Assembly (NCBI GenBank): GCA_029863245.1
Contig: JAOTVV010000012.1
Location: 1 to 64,000, forward strand
DNA: 64,000 bases
DNA from: Gemmatimonadota bacterium
GTDB taxonomy: Bacteria; Gemmatimonadota; Gemmatimonadetes; Gemmatimonadales; GWC2-71-9
Direction: 5' to 3'
Part shown: positions 51,160 to 60,558 of the stretch, piece after piece
Position numbering within the stretch: the first letter of the stretch is position 1
Layout of the letters: the number at the start of each line of letters is the position of its first letter
Notes under the pieces: generated by a model
Databases searched by the model: none
Seen by the model: only the letters and a program-made list of their open reading frames with translations
Told to the model about the DNA's origin: nothing
Position numbers and translations under genes: made by a program

Positions 51160-51978
51160 ATGGCGGATGTGAGCACGGCGGCGGACACGGTGAGGCGAGC
51201 ACTCGCCGGGCTCGAGCCCCGGGTGGCGATCGTTCTCGGGTCGGGACTGGGCGCCCTCGCCGGGGCCGTCACGTCACCACTGCGCATCCCGTACGGCGAA
51301 ATCCCGGGCTTCCCACAGACTACCGTGCACGGACACGCCGGCGAGCTCATCGCAGGTATGCTCGAGGGTGTTCCCACAATCCTGCAGAGTGGGCGCTTCC
51401 ACCTGTATGAGGGACACGCGCCCGACGCGGTGGCGCTCCCTGTTCGGGTCTTCGCCGATCTCGGTATCGAGACGTTGATCGTCACCAACGCGGCCGGCGG
51501 GCTCCGGTCTACCTTTCGGCCTCCGCTCCTGATGCTCATTGCCGACCACCTGAACCTCATGTGGCGCAATCCGCTCCTCGGTCGTGTGCAGTCCGGTGAA
51601 GAGCGGTTTCCCGACATGTCGACGCCGTACGACCAGGGTCTGCGGGACCTCGCCAGGAAGGTGGCGCTGGAGAACGGCATCGCGCTCGAGGAAGGCGTCT
51701 ACGCCGCGGTGCTGGGACCCAGCTATGAGACCCCGGCAGAGATCCGCATGCTCCAGCGCCTAGGGGCGGACGCCGTGGGCATGTCGACCGTACCGGAAGT
51801 GCTGGTGGCCCGAGCTCGCGGCCTTCGGGTCCTCGGTGTCTCGAGCATCACCAATCCGGGCGCCGGCATGACGTCGGACCGCCTGTCTCACGAGGGGGTC
51901 CTGCAGGCGGGCCGGCACCTCGCAGGCGATCTCGAACGCCTCGTTCGCGGTGTCGTTGGGGGACTCGCCGCGGCCTGA
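51160..51978 (+). CDS. Purine nucleoside phosphorylase (trimeric type)
   Basis: 272 residues. VLGSGLGALAG (phosphate site), TVHGHAGELIAG, RFHLYEGH, VTNAAGGLR, LGPSYETPAEIRMLQRLGADAVGMSTVPEVLVAR and SSITNPGAGM are the PNP signatures. Converts inosine or guanosine with phosphate to base plus ribose-1-phosphate. Completes the add-nupC-pnp purine salvage operon. Confidence 0.93.
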   Translation: MADVSTAADTVRRALAGLEPRVAIVLGSGLGALAGAVTSPLRIPYGEIPGFPQTTVHGHAGELIAGMLEGVPTILQSGRFHLYEGHAPDAVALPVRVFADLGIETLIVTNAAGGLRSTFRPPLLMLIADHLNLMWRNPLLGRVQSGEERFPDMSTPYDQGLRDLARKVALENGIALEEGVYAAVLGPSYETPAEIRMLQRLGADAVGMSTVPEVLVARARGLRVLGVSSITNPGAGMTSDRLSHEGVLQAGRHLAGDLERLVRGVVGGLAAA

Positions 51979-52094
51979 CGTACCGCGAGCGTCCTCCGAA
52001 GCCTTTACCCGCCCCACCACTCGTTGCCATGTTTCTCGGAGATCATTCCCATGGTCCTAGTGCATCACGAGCCCGACCCGGAGTCATCGGTATC

Positions 52095-53540
52095 ATGAGA
52101 GCTTCGATTAGCGAGTTTCGTTTCCTGCCGCTCGCGGCCGCCATCCTGCTGGCCGGCTGTGCCGTGAACCCCGCAACTGGCGCCCGGCAGATCATGTTGG
52201 TGAGCGAGGGGCAGGAGATTCAGATGGGTCGACAGGCCGACGGATCTGTCGTCGCGCAGTACGGCCTATATCCGGACGACGGTCTGCAGGCGTACGTCGG
52301 GCAGCTCGGCGCGACGCTCGCGGCCAAGTCGGAGCGGCCCGATCTCCCGTGGACGTTCCGCGTCGTCGACGATCCCATCATCAACGCGTTCGCGCTGCCC
52401 GGCGGGTTCATCTACGTAACGCGGGGCATCATGGCCTACTTCAACTCCGAGGCCGAGCTCGTGTCGGTACTGGGACACGAGATCGGACACGTCACCGCCC
52501 GCCATTCCGCCCAGCAGATGACCCAGCAGCAGCTCGCGCAGGTGGGGCTCGTCGCTGGGGCGATCCTGTTGCCCAGTGCGTCGGATCTGATCCTTGGGGT
52601 GGGCGGGGCCGGACTCCAGGTGCTGTTTCTCAAGTTCAGTCGGGATGACGAGACCGAGGCCGATCTCCTGGGGCTGCGCTACATGGTTCGCGGCAACTGG
52701 GACGCCAACGAGATGCCGCACGTCTATGCCATGTTGGGTCGGGTCAGCACCGCGAGCGGTGGCGATCGGCTTCCGACCTGGCTGTCGACGCACCCGGATC
52801 CCGAGAACCGCGAACAGACCATCAAGAACCGCATTGCGGAGATGGGAGCGAGCGGGGGAACGGTCGGACGAAACGAGTACTTGCAGCGGCTGGATGGAAT
52901 GGTGTTCGGGGCAAACCCGCGTGAGGGCTTTTTCCGCGAGCAGCTCTTCCTGCATCCCGACCTTCGGTTCCAACTGGAGCTCCCGCGGGGTTGGAAGACG
53001 ATCAACCTGAAGACCGCCGTGGTCGCCCAGAGCTCCAATGAGGATGCGATCGTGCAGCTCACGCTCGCTGATGCCACGTCGGCGCGAGCGGCCGCCGACG
53101 CGTTCCTCGCGCAGCAAGGCGTGCAGGGTACCTCGGCGCAACTGACGGCGGTCAACGGTTTGACCGCGGCACGCGTGGCGTTCCGAGCGACCACCGAGCA
53201 AGGCACGCTTCGCGGGCTTGCCACCTTCATCGAGTATGACGGGAACGTCTACCAACTCCTCGGCTTCACACCCGAGACGCGGTGGAGTACCTACGAGCGG
53301 CTCTTCGGACAGTCACACGGGAGCTTCGGGATCCTGACCGACGCGACGGCGCTCGCAGTGCAGCCGCTGCGGCTTTCGATCGTTCGACTCGATCGCGCGA
53401 TGACGATCGAGCAGTTCCACCAGCGCTATCCATCGCAGGCGCCGGTCGAGACGATCGCACTGATCAACGGTGTCCAGGCGAACACGATGCTCACTGTTGG
53501 GACGCGTGTGAAACGTGTCGTGGGAGGCCCACTCCCCTAG
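52095..53540 (+). CDS. M48-family metalloprotease, lipoprotein
   Basis: 481 residues. Lipobox LLAGC (C22), Zn motif HEIGH with H128, E129 and H132, third ligand Glu in DDETEADLLG near 188, and TWLSTHPDPENR as in BepA/LoiP-type periplasmic M48 peptidases. The C-terminal part is a large uncharacterised domain ending in a LysM-like segment (MTIEQFHQRYP...IALINGVQANTMLTVGTRVK). Role in outer-membrane protein quality control is likely. The ATG at 52095 starts the signal peptide; frame opens at 52029. Confidence 0.92.
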   Translation: MRASISEFRFLPLAAAILLAGCAVNPATGARQIMLVSEGQEIQMGRQADGSVVAQYGLYPDDGLQAYVGQLGATLAAKSERPDLPWTFRVVDDPIINAFALPGGFIYVTRGIMAYFNSEAELVSVLGHEIGHVTARHSAQQMTQQQLAQVGLVAGAILLPSASDLILGVGGAGLQVLFLKFSRDDETEADLLGLRYMVRGNWDANEMPHVYAMLGRVSTASGGDRLPTWLSTHPDPENREQTIKNRIAEMGASGGTVGRNEYLQRLDGMVFGANPREGFFREQLFLHPDLRFQLELPRGWKTINLKTAVVAQSSNEDAIVQLTLADATSARAAADAFLAQQGVQGTSAQLTAVNGLTAARVAFRATTEQGTLRGLATFIEYDGNVYQLLGFTPETRWSTYERLFGQSHGSFGILTDATALAVQPLRLSIVRLDRAMTIEQFHQRYPSQAPVETIALINGVQANTMLTVGTRVKRVVGGPLP

Positions 53541-53580
53541 GCACCGATGTCGCGAGCCGATAGCGAGGCCCGCGCATTGT

Positions 53581-55047
53581 TCAAGGCGTCAGCTCGATCT
53601 CGGGATCGTGTGGGAGGCTTCCGCGAGGCGCGCGGAAGTACATGAACGGCGTGTGGTAGAGGAAGTTGGACACGCGTGCCGTGTAGACGTCAGCGTAGCG
53701 CTCGATCTGCCGCGCCAGGTGGCTCTTGTCGTTGCCCGCCCGCATGAGCAGGCCCCATCGCTGATTGCTCAACCCTGTGGCTGCGCGCGCCAGCGGCGCG
53801 ATTTCTTCGTCCATCGCCTGGAGCTGCTTCCACAGGTGATCGAGTCGCCGCTCGAGCGCCTTGACGGAGTCCTTGGGTTGCGGCCCGTATTTACCGCGCC
53901 GCTGCTGAATCTGGAGCCGCGTCCGGGCGTGCTGCAGCTCCATGTGGGCTTTGCGGCGCATCAGTCGTGTCAGCTTCCGCTGCCGCTCCGCGAACGCCAT
54001 TTCGGCCGCCACATCCGCGTCGAGCTCGCGCACGATGAGCGCCGTTCGCCAGCGCAATACGCTCTTCGACACATGGACATCGGTGTACATGTGGTCGCCG
54101 ACGTAGAGGATCTCGTCGCCCGAGACGCCGAGGTAGTCTTCCACTGCCCGGGCATTACCACCCAGATACACTCCGTCCTTCTTGATGCCCATCGGTGAGG
54201 GCCGCACGAGTCCGTCGTCGGTCGCGATCTCGAACACGGGACTCCGTTCGGCGAAGAAGGACGGCTTTCGCGCGGATACGATGACGAGATCGAACAGGTC
54301 CCGCCAGCCGACCCCCTCGGGGAGAAACGGGTCGAAGGCGTAACTCAGCATCGCCCGGGTGTACTCCCACTCGGAGTTGGTGATGACCATGAGCTTCTTG
54401 CCGGCATGTCGTTGGTCCAGCAGTGTGAGCGGGATGTCCGGGTCGCGATCCACGAATCGGTCCGGATCGGCCATGATCTCCGCCTTGAGCTGCCCCTCCA
54501 TGTGGGCCTCGTCGATCGAGGTCCGGACCGCCCGGTAGAGATCGGCATAGCCCACCACCCCCGGGACGTCCCCGCCGTCGAGGCGGTCGACCAATTGCGC
54601 GTACATGCAGGCTTCCGACAGCGAGAACAGCGTGTTGAGAAAGACGTATCGTTTCTCGTGGAGGTCTACGAGCTGTCGGCTGTAGAGGGCTCGATGGTCG
54701 TCGAACGGCATCTCGTGCGTCCCGTGATAGGCCCGCTTCACGTAACCGAAGCGGTTCACCTTCAGGATGTTGCCAGCCTCGAGATCGAGAATGAGCCCAC
54801 GCACCACCAGCTGGGGGTCGAACTCGAGCCCGTCGACCGGCCATCCCAGCGCATCCAGCTTCTGCCGCAAGTAGGCGTACGCCCGGCGCTCCCACTCCTC
54901 GATCCGGTAGTGCACGAGGGTGTAGTCCATGTCGTAGCCGATGGCACGGATCGCACGGAGGTTGAGCGTTCGGTTGCAGAAGATGTCGCGCTCGCGCTGC
55001 GGGGGAACGGACCGCGTGCCGCGAGAGGAAGGCTGCCGGTCGGTCAT
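53581..55047 (-). CDS. HAD-IG family 5'-nucleotidase
   Basis: 488 residues. HAD motif I AIGYDMDYTLVHY, then NSEWEYT (motif II Thr/Asn), a Lys in VSARKPSFF, and VGDHMYTDVHVSK (motif IV). This is the cytosolic purine 5'-nucleotidase-like (HAD-IG) family, which dephosphorylates IMP/GMP type nucleotides. A coiled-coil segment follows (about 360-430). Overlaps thiD upstream by 4 bp. It may feed nucleosides into the same purine pathway as the neighbouring genes. Confidence 0.92.
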   Translation of the reverse strand: MTDRQPSSRGTRSVPPQRERDIFCNRTLNLRAIRAIGYDMDYTLVHYRIEEWERRAYAYLRQKLDALGWPVDGLEFDPQLVVRGLILDLEAGNILKVNRFGYVKRAYHGTHEMPFDDHRALYSRQLVDLHEKRYVFLNTLFSLSEACMYAQLVDRLDGGDVPGVVGYADLYRAVRTSIDEAHMEGQLKAEIMADPDRFVDRDPDIPLTLLDQRHAGKKLMVITNSEWEYTRAMLSYAFDPFLPEGVGWRDLFDLVIVSARKPSFFAERSPVFEIATDDGLVRPSPMGIKKDGVYLGGNARAVEDYLGVSGDEILYVGDHMYTDVHVSKSVLRWRTALIVRELDADVAAEMAFAERQRKLTRLMRRKAHMELQHARTRLQIQQRRGKYGPQPKDSVKALERRLDHLWKQLQAMDEEIAPLARAATGLSNQRWGLLMRAGNDKSHLARQIERYADVYTARVSNFLYHTPFMYFRAPRGSLPHDPEIELTP

Positions 55048-55838
55048 GTGATCTCCGGCGCCGGCACGAAGTGGTTCAACGGGCCGTGCCCGCTTCCCAA
55101 ACCCGGCGCTTCGGCGATCGCCCGATGCACAAAACCGAGCGCATCGCGCACCGCGGCCCGCAGCGGGCGACCCAATGCGAGTCCCGCGGCGACTGCGGCG
55201 GAGAGCGTGCAGCCGGTGCCGTGCGTCGACGACGTGTCGATCCGCGGTCGCTCGAAATGTGTCGCGACGTCGCCGATCACCAGCACATCCACCACCACGT
55301 CGCCGGCGGCATGTCCGCCCTTGATCAACGCCGCCCGCGCACCCATCTCGACCAGGGCGCGGCCCGCCGCCTCCATGGCGTCGACGGTATCGACGTCCCG
55401 GCCGACTAGGATCCGTGCCTCGTCGAGATTGGGCGTGACGAGGGTAGCCAATGGCACGAGTTGGCGGCCTACCGACTGCTCCGCGTCGGCGGCGAGGAGG
55501 CGGTCGCCGGACGTCGCCACCATCACCGGATCCAGCACGTAGTTCACGAACCCGTACCGGGCGATGGCTTCGGCCACTCCTGCCACGAGCTCCGCGGTCG
55601 CGAGCATGCCCGTCTTGACGGCCTGTGGGGGGAGGTCCGTGGCGACGGCCTCGATCTGCTGCCGCACCAGCTCGATGGGGATCGCGTGAACCCCGCGCAC
55701 GCCGCGCGTGTTCTGGGCTGTCACGGCCACCAGCACGCTGGTGCCGTACACGCCGAATTGGTGAAAGGTCTTGAGGTCGGCCTGGATGCCCGCACCACCC
55801 CCGGAATCGGACCCTGCAATGGTCAGCGCGATCTTCAT
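55044..55838 (-). CDS. thiD: Hydroxymethylpyrimidine/phosphomethylpyrimidine kinase
   Basis: 264 residues of the ribokinase fold. LTIAGSDSGGGAGIQADLKTF at the start, VLDPVMVATSGD, TPNLDEAR and STHGTGCTLSAAVAAGLALG with the catalytic Asp/Gly region are ThiD motifs. Phosphorylates HMP in thiamine synthesis. Met at 55838 chosen; the frame opens at 55898. No other thi gene is in the window. Confidence 0.94.
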   Translation of the reverse strand: MKIALTIAGSDSGGGAGIQADLKTFHQFGVYGTSVLVAVTAQNTRGVRGVHAIPIELVRQQIEAVATDLPPQAVKTGMLATAELVAGVAEAIARYGFVNYVLDPVMVATSGDRLLAADAEQSVGRQLVPLATLVTPNLDEARILVGRDVDTVDAMEAAGRALVEMGARAALIKGGHAAGDVVVDVLVIGDVATHFERPRIDTSSTHGTGCTLSAAVAAGLALGRPLRAAVRDALGFVHRAIAEAPGLGSGHGPLNHFVPAPEIT

Positions 55839-55916
55839 CGGCCCAGCGCGATCGCGTGCACCTGCTTGGCGAAACCCCGCGGGGCGGTCACATTCCATCG
55901 GTCAAGGGTGGAGTCC

Positions 55917-56687
55917 ATGGCCTCGAATCTCGTTTCGCAGATACGCAATCTACAACGGCGCAAGGTCCGCAGGCGGAGGGGACTGGCGATTGCCGAGGGC
56001 GTCCGCCTGGTGGAAGAGGCGGTGGCGGCGGGCGTGCCGTTCCGCGGTGCCGTGGTGTCACCCGACATCAGGGACACCGCCCGCGGCGCCGCGCTGGTCG
56101 AGCTGCTGGCGTCGCACGCGGTGCCGATCGAGGAGGTCGGCAACCGAGAGTTGGCGAAGCTAGCGGACACGGACACGCCTCAAGGCATCGTCGCGGTGAT
56201 CGACCCACCCACCTGGACCCTGTCCCAGATCGCCCCCGATCCACGACACCCCGTGTTGGTGCTCGACGGCGTCCAGGACCCCGGCAACGTGGGTACGCTG
56301 CTGCGTACCGCCTTTGCGCTCGGCTCTCCAGGGGCCATCCTGCTGCCGGGGACCGCCGATCCCTGGAATCCCAAAGTGTTGCGAGGCGCGATGGGGGCCA
56401 CGTTCCGGTTCCCCTTTACGAGCGCGGCGGACGGCGAGTTTGCCGCCTGGGTCACGGCACACGGCGTGACGCTGTGGGTGGCCAGTGTGGAGGGGAAGGC
56501 GCTCCAGCGCGCCCGAACAGTGGGGCCGCTGGCCGTCGTCGTGGGCAACGAGGGGGCAGGGGTCCGCGAGTCGGTGCGATCGCTTGCCCACCAGATGGTG
56601 GCGATCCCCCTCGCTCGCGGTGTCGAATCGCTCAACGTGGCGGTTGCGGCGGGGATTCTGCTGTACGAGGTGACGCGTGGCGACTGA
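55917..56687 (+). CDS. TrmH/SpoU-family RNA 2'-O-methyltransferase
   Basis: 256 residues with an N-terminal substrate-binding domain (AIAEGVRLVEEAVAAGVPFRGAVVS) and a SPOUT knot: LVLDGVQDPGNVGTLLRTA (motif 1), VVVGNEGAGV (motif 2) and VAIPLARGVESLNVAVAAGILLYE (motif 3). Methylates a ribose in rRNA or tRNA, site unknown. Start 55917 follows GGGTGGAG; the frame opens well upstream across thiD. Its end overlaps the prepilin peptidase gene by 11 bp. Confidence 0.92.
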   Translation: MASNLVSQIRNLQRRKVRRRRGLAIAEGVRLVEEAVAAGVPFRGAVVSPDIRDTARGAALVELLASHAVPIEEVGNRELAKLADTDTPQGIVAVIDPPTWTLSQIAPDPRHPVLVLDGVQDPGNVGTLLRTAFALGSPGAILLPGTADPWNPKVLRGAMGATFRFPFTSAADGEFAAWVTAHGVTLWVASVEGKALQRARTVGPLAVVVGNEGAGVRESVRSLAHQMVAIPLARGVESLNVAVAAGILLYEVTRGD

Positions 56688-57453
56688 CACCTTCTGGATC
56701 GTCGTGGCCGGCGTGTTCGGGGCGGTGTTCGGCAGCTTCCTCAATGTGTGCATCGTTCGCCTTCCGGCCGACCAGTCGGTCTTGCGACCCCGATCCCGCT
56801 GTCCAAAGTGCAGTGCGCCCATCGCGTGGTACGACAACGTGCCGATCGTGTCGTGGCTCCTCTTGCGGGGTCGATGCCGACGGTGCGCGCAGCCGATCGC
56901 GGTCCGGTATCCCCTGGTGGAGGCAGCCGTAGCTGCGGTTTGGGCGGGCGCCGTGTGGCACTACGGGGTGGATCTCACCGCGCTGACGGCCGCCGTGTTC
57001 GCCACTCTCCTCATCGGGATCGCGGTCACCGATGCCTCCCACCTCATCATTCCGGACGAGTTCAGCTTGGGGGGATTACCGTTGGGGCTTGCGCTCTCCC
57101 TGCGAGACGGCGTGCCGGGACTCACCGCAGCCGCGCTCGGCGCCGCTGTCGGGTTTGGCCTGCTGTTCCTGGTGGCGTGGGCTGGGGAAAAAGTGTTTCG
57201 CAAAGAGGCCATGGGCGGGGGCGACATCAAGATGATGGCGATGGTGGGGGCCTTCGTCGGGTGGAAGGGTGTCCTCCTCACGATCTTCGGTGGGGCTCTG
57301 CTCGGCACGATCGTGTTCGTCCCCCTCACGATCGGCGGGCGCAAGAGCCTGGTCCCGTTCGGTGTCTTCCTGGCGGCGGCAGCGGCGCTGACCTTCGTCT
57401 TCGGCGAGGCGATCATCGGCTGGTATGTCACGATGACCTTCGGGCCGTCGTGA
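56677..57453 (+). CDS. gspO: Prepilin peptidase / leader methylase (GspO/PilD)
   Basis: 258 residues, an aspartic protease of the inner membrane. FGSFLNVCIVRLP near the start, a Zn-type CPKC...CRRC loop, then catalytic Asp in VTDASHLIIPD and in MGGGDIKMMA, with about seven helices. It cleaves and N-methylates pseudopilins, and is the only such gene in the window, so it should serve the T2SS operon 26 kb away. GTG start inside the methyltransferase gene. Confidence 0.93.
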   Translation: MATDTFWIVVAGVFGAVFGSFLNVCIVRLPADQSVLRPRSRCPKCSAPIAWYDNVPIVSWLLLRGRCRRCAQPIAVRYPLVEAAVAAVWAGAVWHYGVDLTALTAAVFATLLIGIAVTDASHLIIPDEFSLGGLPLGLALSLRDGVPGLTAAALGAAVGFGLLFLVAWAGEKVFRKEAMGGGDIKMMAMVGAFVGWKGVLLTIFGGALLGTIVFVPLTIGGRKSLVPFGVFLAAAAALTFVFGEAIIGWYVTMTFGPS

Positions 57454-57543
57454 GCCCGCAGCTGGCTGGCCGGAGTCAACCATTTGGGCCGTCGCTCTAT
57501 CCAATTCAGTGAACCTCATGCAGGGCGGATCCGAGGAATCTCC

Positions 57544-58095
57544 GTGACCGGTCGCCCGTCGGCTGCGGCGGCCCCCGACGATCTGGCGGATGCCAGGCTG
57601 GGCGCCGCAGGTGATCGGGAAGCGTTTGAGCGGCTGTACCGGCGCCACGTCGCTCGGATCCACTCCTTGGCTAGGCGCATGCTGGGTGAGGAGGAGGCAG
57701 ATGATGCAACGCAGGACGCCTTCATTCGGGCGTGGGAGAAGCTGGGGACGTTCCGCGGCGACGCGGCGTTCGGCACCTGGCTCCACCGGCTGGCGATCAA
57801 CGTGATGTTGGCGGCGCGCACCGCAGCGGCACGCTCGCAGCAGCGGCTGGTGCAGGGTGATCACGTCGTGGAGCGGGCGGGTCGGCCAAAGGCGGATCTC
57901 GAGGCCCGCATGGACTTCGAGTCGGCCATCGCCACACTGCCGGCGGGCGCCCGTGAGGTCTTCATGCTGCATGATGTGGAAGGGTTCAAGCACCGTGAGA
58001 TCGCCGCGCTGCTCGGCGTGACCGCCGGAACATCAAAAGCGCAGCTGCACCGGGCCAGGATGGCCCTGCGCGCGTACCTCGGGGGGGACGACTAG
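57544..58095 (+). CDS. ECF (RpoE-like) RNA polymerase sigma factor
   Basis: 183 residues. Region 2 (AFERLYRRHVARIHSLARRMLG...EADDATQDAFIRAWEKLGTFRGDAAFGTWLHRLAINV) and region 4 (LPAGAREVFMLHDVEGFKHREIAALLGVTAGTSKAQLHRARMALR) are complete. GTG at 57544 follows GAGGAA; frame opens at 57484. Precedes its anti-sigma factor by 3 bp and the two DUF4097 genes, which are likely targets. Confidence 0.94.
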   Translation: MTGRPSAAAAPDDLADARLGAAGDREAFERLYRRHVARIHSLARRMLGEEEADDATQDAFIRAWEKLGTFRGDAAFGTWLHRLAINVMLAARTAAARSQQRLVQGDHVVERAGRPKADLEARMDFESAIATLPAGAREVFMLHDVEGFKHREIAALLGVTAGTSKAQLHRARMALRAYLGGDD

Positions 58096-58098
58096 CCC

Positions 58099-58764
58099 AT
58101 GAAGCACCAGTGGACGGACCGGCTCTCGGAGTACCTCGACGATGAGCTCGACGCGGCCGATCGGTCGGCCGTGGAGGCGCATCTGCGCGAGTGTGAGCAG
58201 TGCCGATCCGACCTGGGGCAGCTCGAGGCCGTCGTTGCCCGCGCTCGCGAGCTGACCGATCGGTTGCCAGCGGTCGATCTGTGGCCGGCCATCGTTCGAC
58301 GTCTGGGCACAGCGGTCGAGCCGGTGACGGATCTGACGCAACGACGGGCACGCCGACGGATCGCCTTCTCGGTACCCCAGCTGGCCGCTGCCGGCGTGGC
58401 GTTGATGCTCCTGTCCGCCGGTGCGGTGTGGCTCACGGTGGCTCGGAACGGGCCTCCGGTGGTTGCTGTGGATTCGGCCGCACCGGTGGCCGCCCTGACC
58501 GTGAGCGCAGAGCTCGCGGCGTACGACGCGACCATTGCCGAACTCGGGGCGGCGCTCCGTCTGGACGGAGATCGGCTGGATACGGCCACGGTGCGGGTGC
58601 TGGAGGAGAATCTGGCCATTATCGACCGGGCGATCGCCGAAGCCCGCACGGCGCTGGAGCAGGATCCGGCGAGCCGCTATCTCAACGGCCATCTCGGACG
58701 AACGCTACGACGCAAGGTCGACCTGCTCCAGCGGGCGGCCACGCTCGTGACGGCAGCCAGCTGA
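58099..58764 (+). CDS. Anti-sigma factor with zinc-finger domain
   Basis: 221 residues. N-terminal zf-HC2 module with H28-x3-C32-x2-C35 (HLRECEQC), one membrane helix (about 92-113: AAAGVALMLLSAGAVWLTVA) and a periplasmic part with a helical hairpin. It would hold the sigma factor at the membrane until a signal or a protease releases it. Confidence 0.9.
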   Translation: MKHQWTDRLSEYLDDELDAADRSAVEAHLRECEQCRSDLGQLEAVVARARELTDRLPAVDLWPAIVRRLGTAVEPVTDLTQRRARRRIAFSVPQLAAAGVALMLLSAGAVWLTVARNGPPVVAVDSAAPVAALTVSAELAAYDATIAELGAALRLDGDRLDTATVRVLEENLAIIDRAIAEARTALEQDPASRYLNGHLGRTLRRKVDLLQRAATLVTAAS

Positions 58765-58801
58765 CCACGCGGCCGCACTCGACACGGAAGGACGGTGAAC
58801 G

Positions 58802-59647
58802 ATGTCTTTGACGCTCCTGGCCACGGTGGCCCTCGGGCTCCTCGCGCAGCAGTCCGACACAGTCGTGGCAGTACTGCCGGGTACGCGGCTCGACGTCGAC
58901 GTGATGCGAGGCAACGTGGTGGTGCGGACCTGGGATCGGAACGAGGTGCGTGTCGTCGGCCAGCCGTCGTCGGACGGGCGTCTCGAGGTTCGGCTCACCA
59001 ACGGCACGCTGCAGGTGCGGTCCGTGCCGGAACGGGGCGGGCTGAGCCAGACCGACGTGCAGGTCACGGTCCCGCGTGCGATGAACCTGGGCATTCAGGG
59101 GACGTTTCTCAGCGTGGACGTGAGCGGCGCTCGCGGCGAGGTGACCGTCGAAACGACGCACGGGAACATCCAACTCGTCGGCGGACGAGGATTCGTGAGC
59201 GCGCAGTCGGTGCAGGGCACGGTGACTTGCCGGGACGCGGAAGGACGGCTGGAGCTGGGCTCCACGAATGGACACGTCGAGGTGAGCGGCGTGTCGGGGA
59301 CCCTCAAGGTGGAATCGGTGAATGGAGGAATCGAGCTGCGCGATGTTCGCTCGGGCTCGGTGGAAGCCTCGACCGTCAACGGGGGCATCGCATACGGAGG
59401 GACCCTGGAGCGGAGCGGCCGCTACCAGCTGAGTACGCACAACGGCGATGTCGCGGTCGACGTCCCAGCGGGGACGAACGCGACGATCGCGGCGTCGACG
59501 TTCGGTGGCGCGTTCGAGAGCGATTTTCCCGTGGTGCTGCGGGAAGCGGGTGGTGGCGGTCGACAGATCACGATTACGCTGGGAGACGGCGGCGCCCGTC
59601 TGGAGCTGAGTTCGTTCAATGGCAGCATACATCTCCGACGGCCGTAG
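58802..59647 (+). CDS. DUF4097-family exported beta-helix protein 1
   Basis: 281 residues. Short signal (LLATVALGLLAQ) then repeated short strands with the N-G/S-x-I motif (GNVVVRTW, HGNIQLV, VNGGIEL, VNGGIAY, FNGSIHL) of the DUF4097 (adhesin-like) family, which form a beta-helix. Function is unknown; often located behind an ECF sigma/anti-sigma pair, as here. 37 bp from the anti-sigma gene. Confidence 0.85.
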   Translation: MSLTLLATVALGLLAQQSDTVVAVLPGTRLDVDVMRGNVVVRTWDRNEVRVVGQPSSDGRLEVRLTNGTLQVRSVPERGGLSQTDVQVTVPRAMNLGIQGTFLSVDVSGARGEVTVETTHGNIQLVGGRGFVSAQSVQGTVTCRDAEGRLELGSTNGHVEVSGVSGTLKVESVNGGIELRDVRSGSVEASTVNGGIAYGGTLERSGRYQLSTHNGDVAVDVPAGTNATIAASTFGGAFESDFPVVLREAGGGGRQITITLGDGGARLELSSFNGSIHLRRP

Positions 59648-59684
59648 GCTCGGTCACGGACAACACCAACAAGGAGTTGGCGGT

Positions 59685-60494
59685 ATGAAAGTCTTCCCGA
59701 TTTTGGTGGCGGTGGGCGTGATGGGCGGGGGCGTCCTGCATAGCGGAGCCACCGCATCCGCCGACGTGCCGCAGGGCACGGATTTCGTGTGGAAGGGTCG
59801 GATCGACGGTGGCAAGTCGATCGAGGTCAAGAACATCAACGGCCCCGTCCACGCGGTGCGCGCCGAGGGCTCACAGGTCGAGGTGGTGGCGGTCAAACAA
59901 GCGGGCCGGAAGGGCGATCCCGGCGATGTGACCTTCGAGGTCGTGGAGCATGGTGACGGTGTCACCATCTGTGCGGTGTATCCGAACGCCCTCGACAAGG
60001 AGCCCAACGAGTGCCGACCGGGTTCGGGCGGCCGGATGAACAACCGGGACAACGACACCAAGGTCGAGTTCACCGTTCGGCTGCCGGCCGGCGTCAACCT
60101 GGCCGCTCGCACCGTGAACGGGGACGTCGACGCGCGGGAGATCGACGGCAATGTGTACGCGTTGACGGTCAACGGCGATGTGGACGTGGCGGCGGCTGGC
60201 TACGTCGAGGCCCGGACGGTCAACGGGTCGATCGAGGCGGTCATGGGCCGCGGCGATTGGCGTGGTGCGCTGGAGCTGCACACGGTCAATGGCGGGGTCA
60301 CCGTGACACTGCCATCCAGCGTCGGCGTGACGCTCTCGGCGAGCACCGTGAACGGCAGCTTCGACTCGGATTTCCCCGTCACGGTACAGGGGCGTTTCGG
60401 GCCGAAGAAGATCAGCGGGACAATCGGTGACGGTGGCCGAGAGCTGCAGATCGAGACGGTGAACGGGAGCATCCGACTGAAGAAGCAACAGTGA
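59685..60494 (+). CDS. DUF4097-family exported beta-helix protein 2
   Basis: 269 residues. Signal peptide (LVAVGVMGGGVLHSGATASA), then TVNGDVDAREIDGNVYALTVNGDV, TVNGSIEAV, TVNGGVTVTL, TVNGSFDSDF, TVNGSIRLKKQQ, a regular ladder of TVNG repeats. Paralogue of the previous gene. Two Cys (C106 in VTICAVYP region and C116 in NECRPG) may form a disulphide. ATG at 59685 follows AAGGAG. Ends the sigma-factor operon before two strong hairpins. Confidence 0.85.
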   Translation: MKVFPILVAVGVMGGGVLHSGATASADVPQGTDFVWKGRIDGGKSIEVKNINGPVHAVRAEGSQVEVVAVKQAGRKGDPGDVTFEVVEHGDGVTICAVYPNALDKEPNECRPGSGGRMNNRDNDTKVEFTVRLPAGVNLAARTVNGDVDAREIDGNVYALTVNGDVDVAAAGYVEARTVNGSIEAVMGRGDWRGALELHTVNGGVTVTLPSSVGVTLSASTVNGSFDSDFPVTVQGRFGPKKISGTIGDGGRELQIETVNGSIRLKKQQ

Positions 60495-60519
60495 CCGCTC
60501 GATTCTGACGGCAGCGGTG

Positions 60520-60546
60520 GGCCGCCGAGCCCTGCTCGGCGGCCCC
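60520..60546 (+). terminator. 11-bp hairpin after the sigma operon
   Basis: GGGCCGCCGAG and CTCGGCGGCCC pair perfectly around a 5-nt loop, 25 bp after the stop. Confidence 0.7.
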
Positions 60547-60558
60547 GCCGTTCTGCGC

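Noticed and set aside
49572-51680. 702-codon minus-strand open frame opposite nupC
   Set aside because: Shadow frame rich in Arg/His; NupC motifs are on the plus strand.
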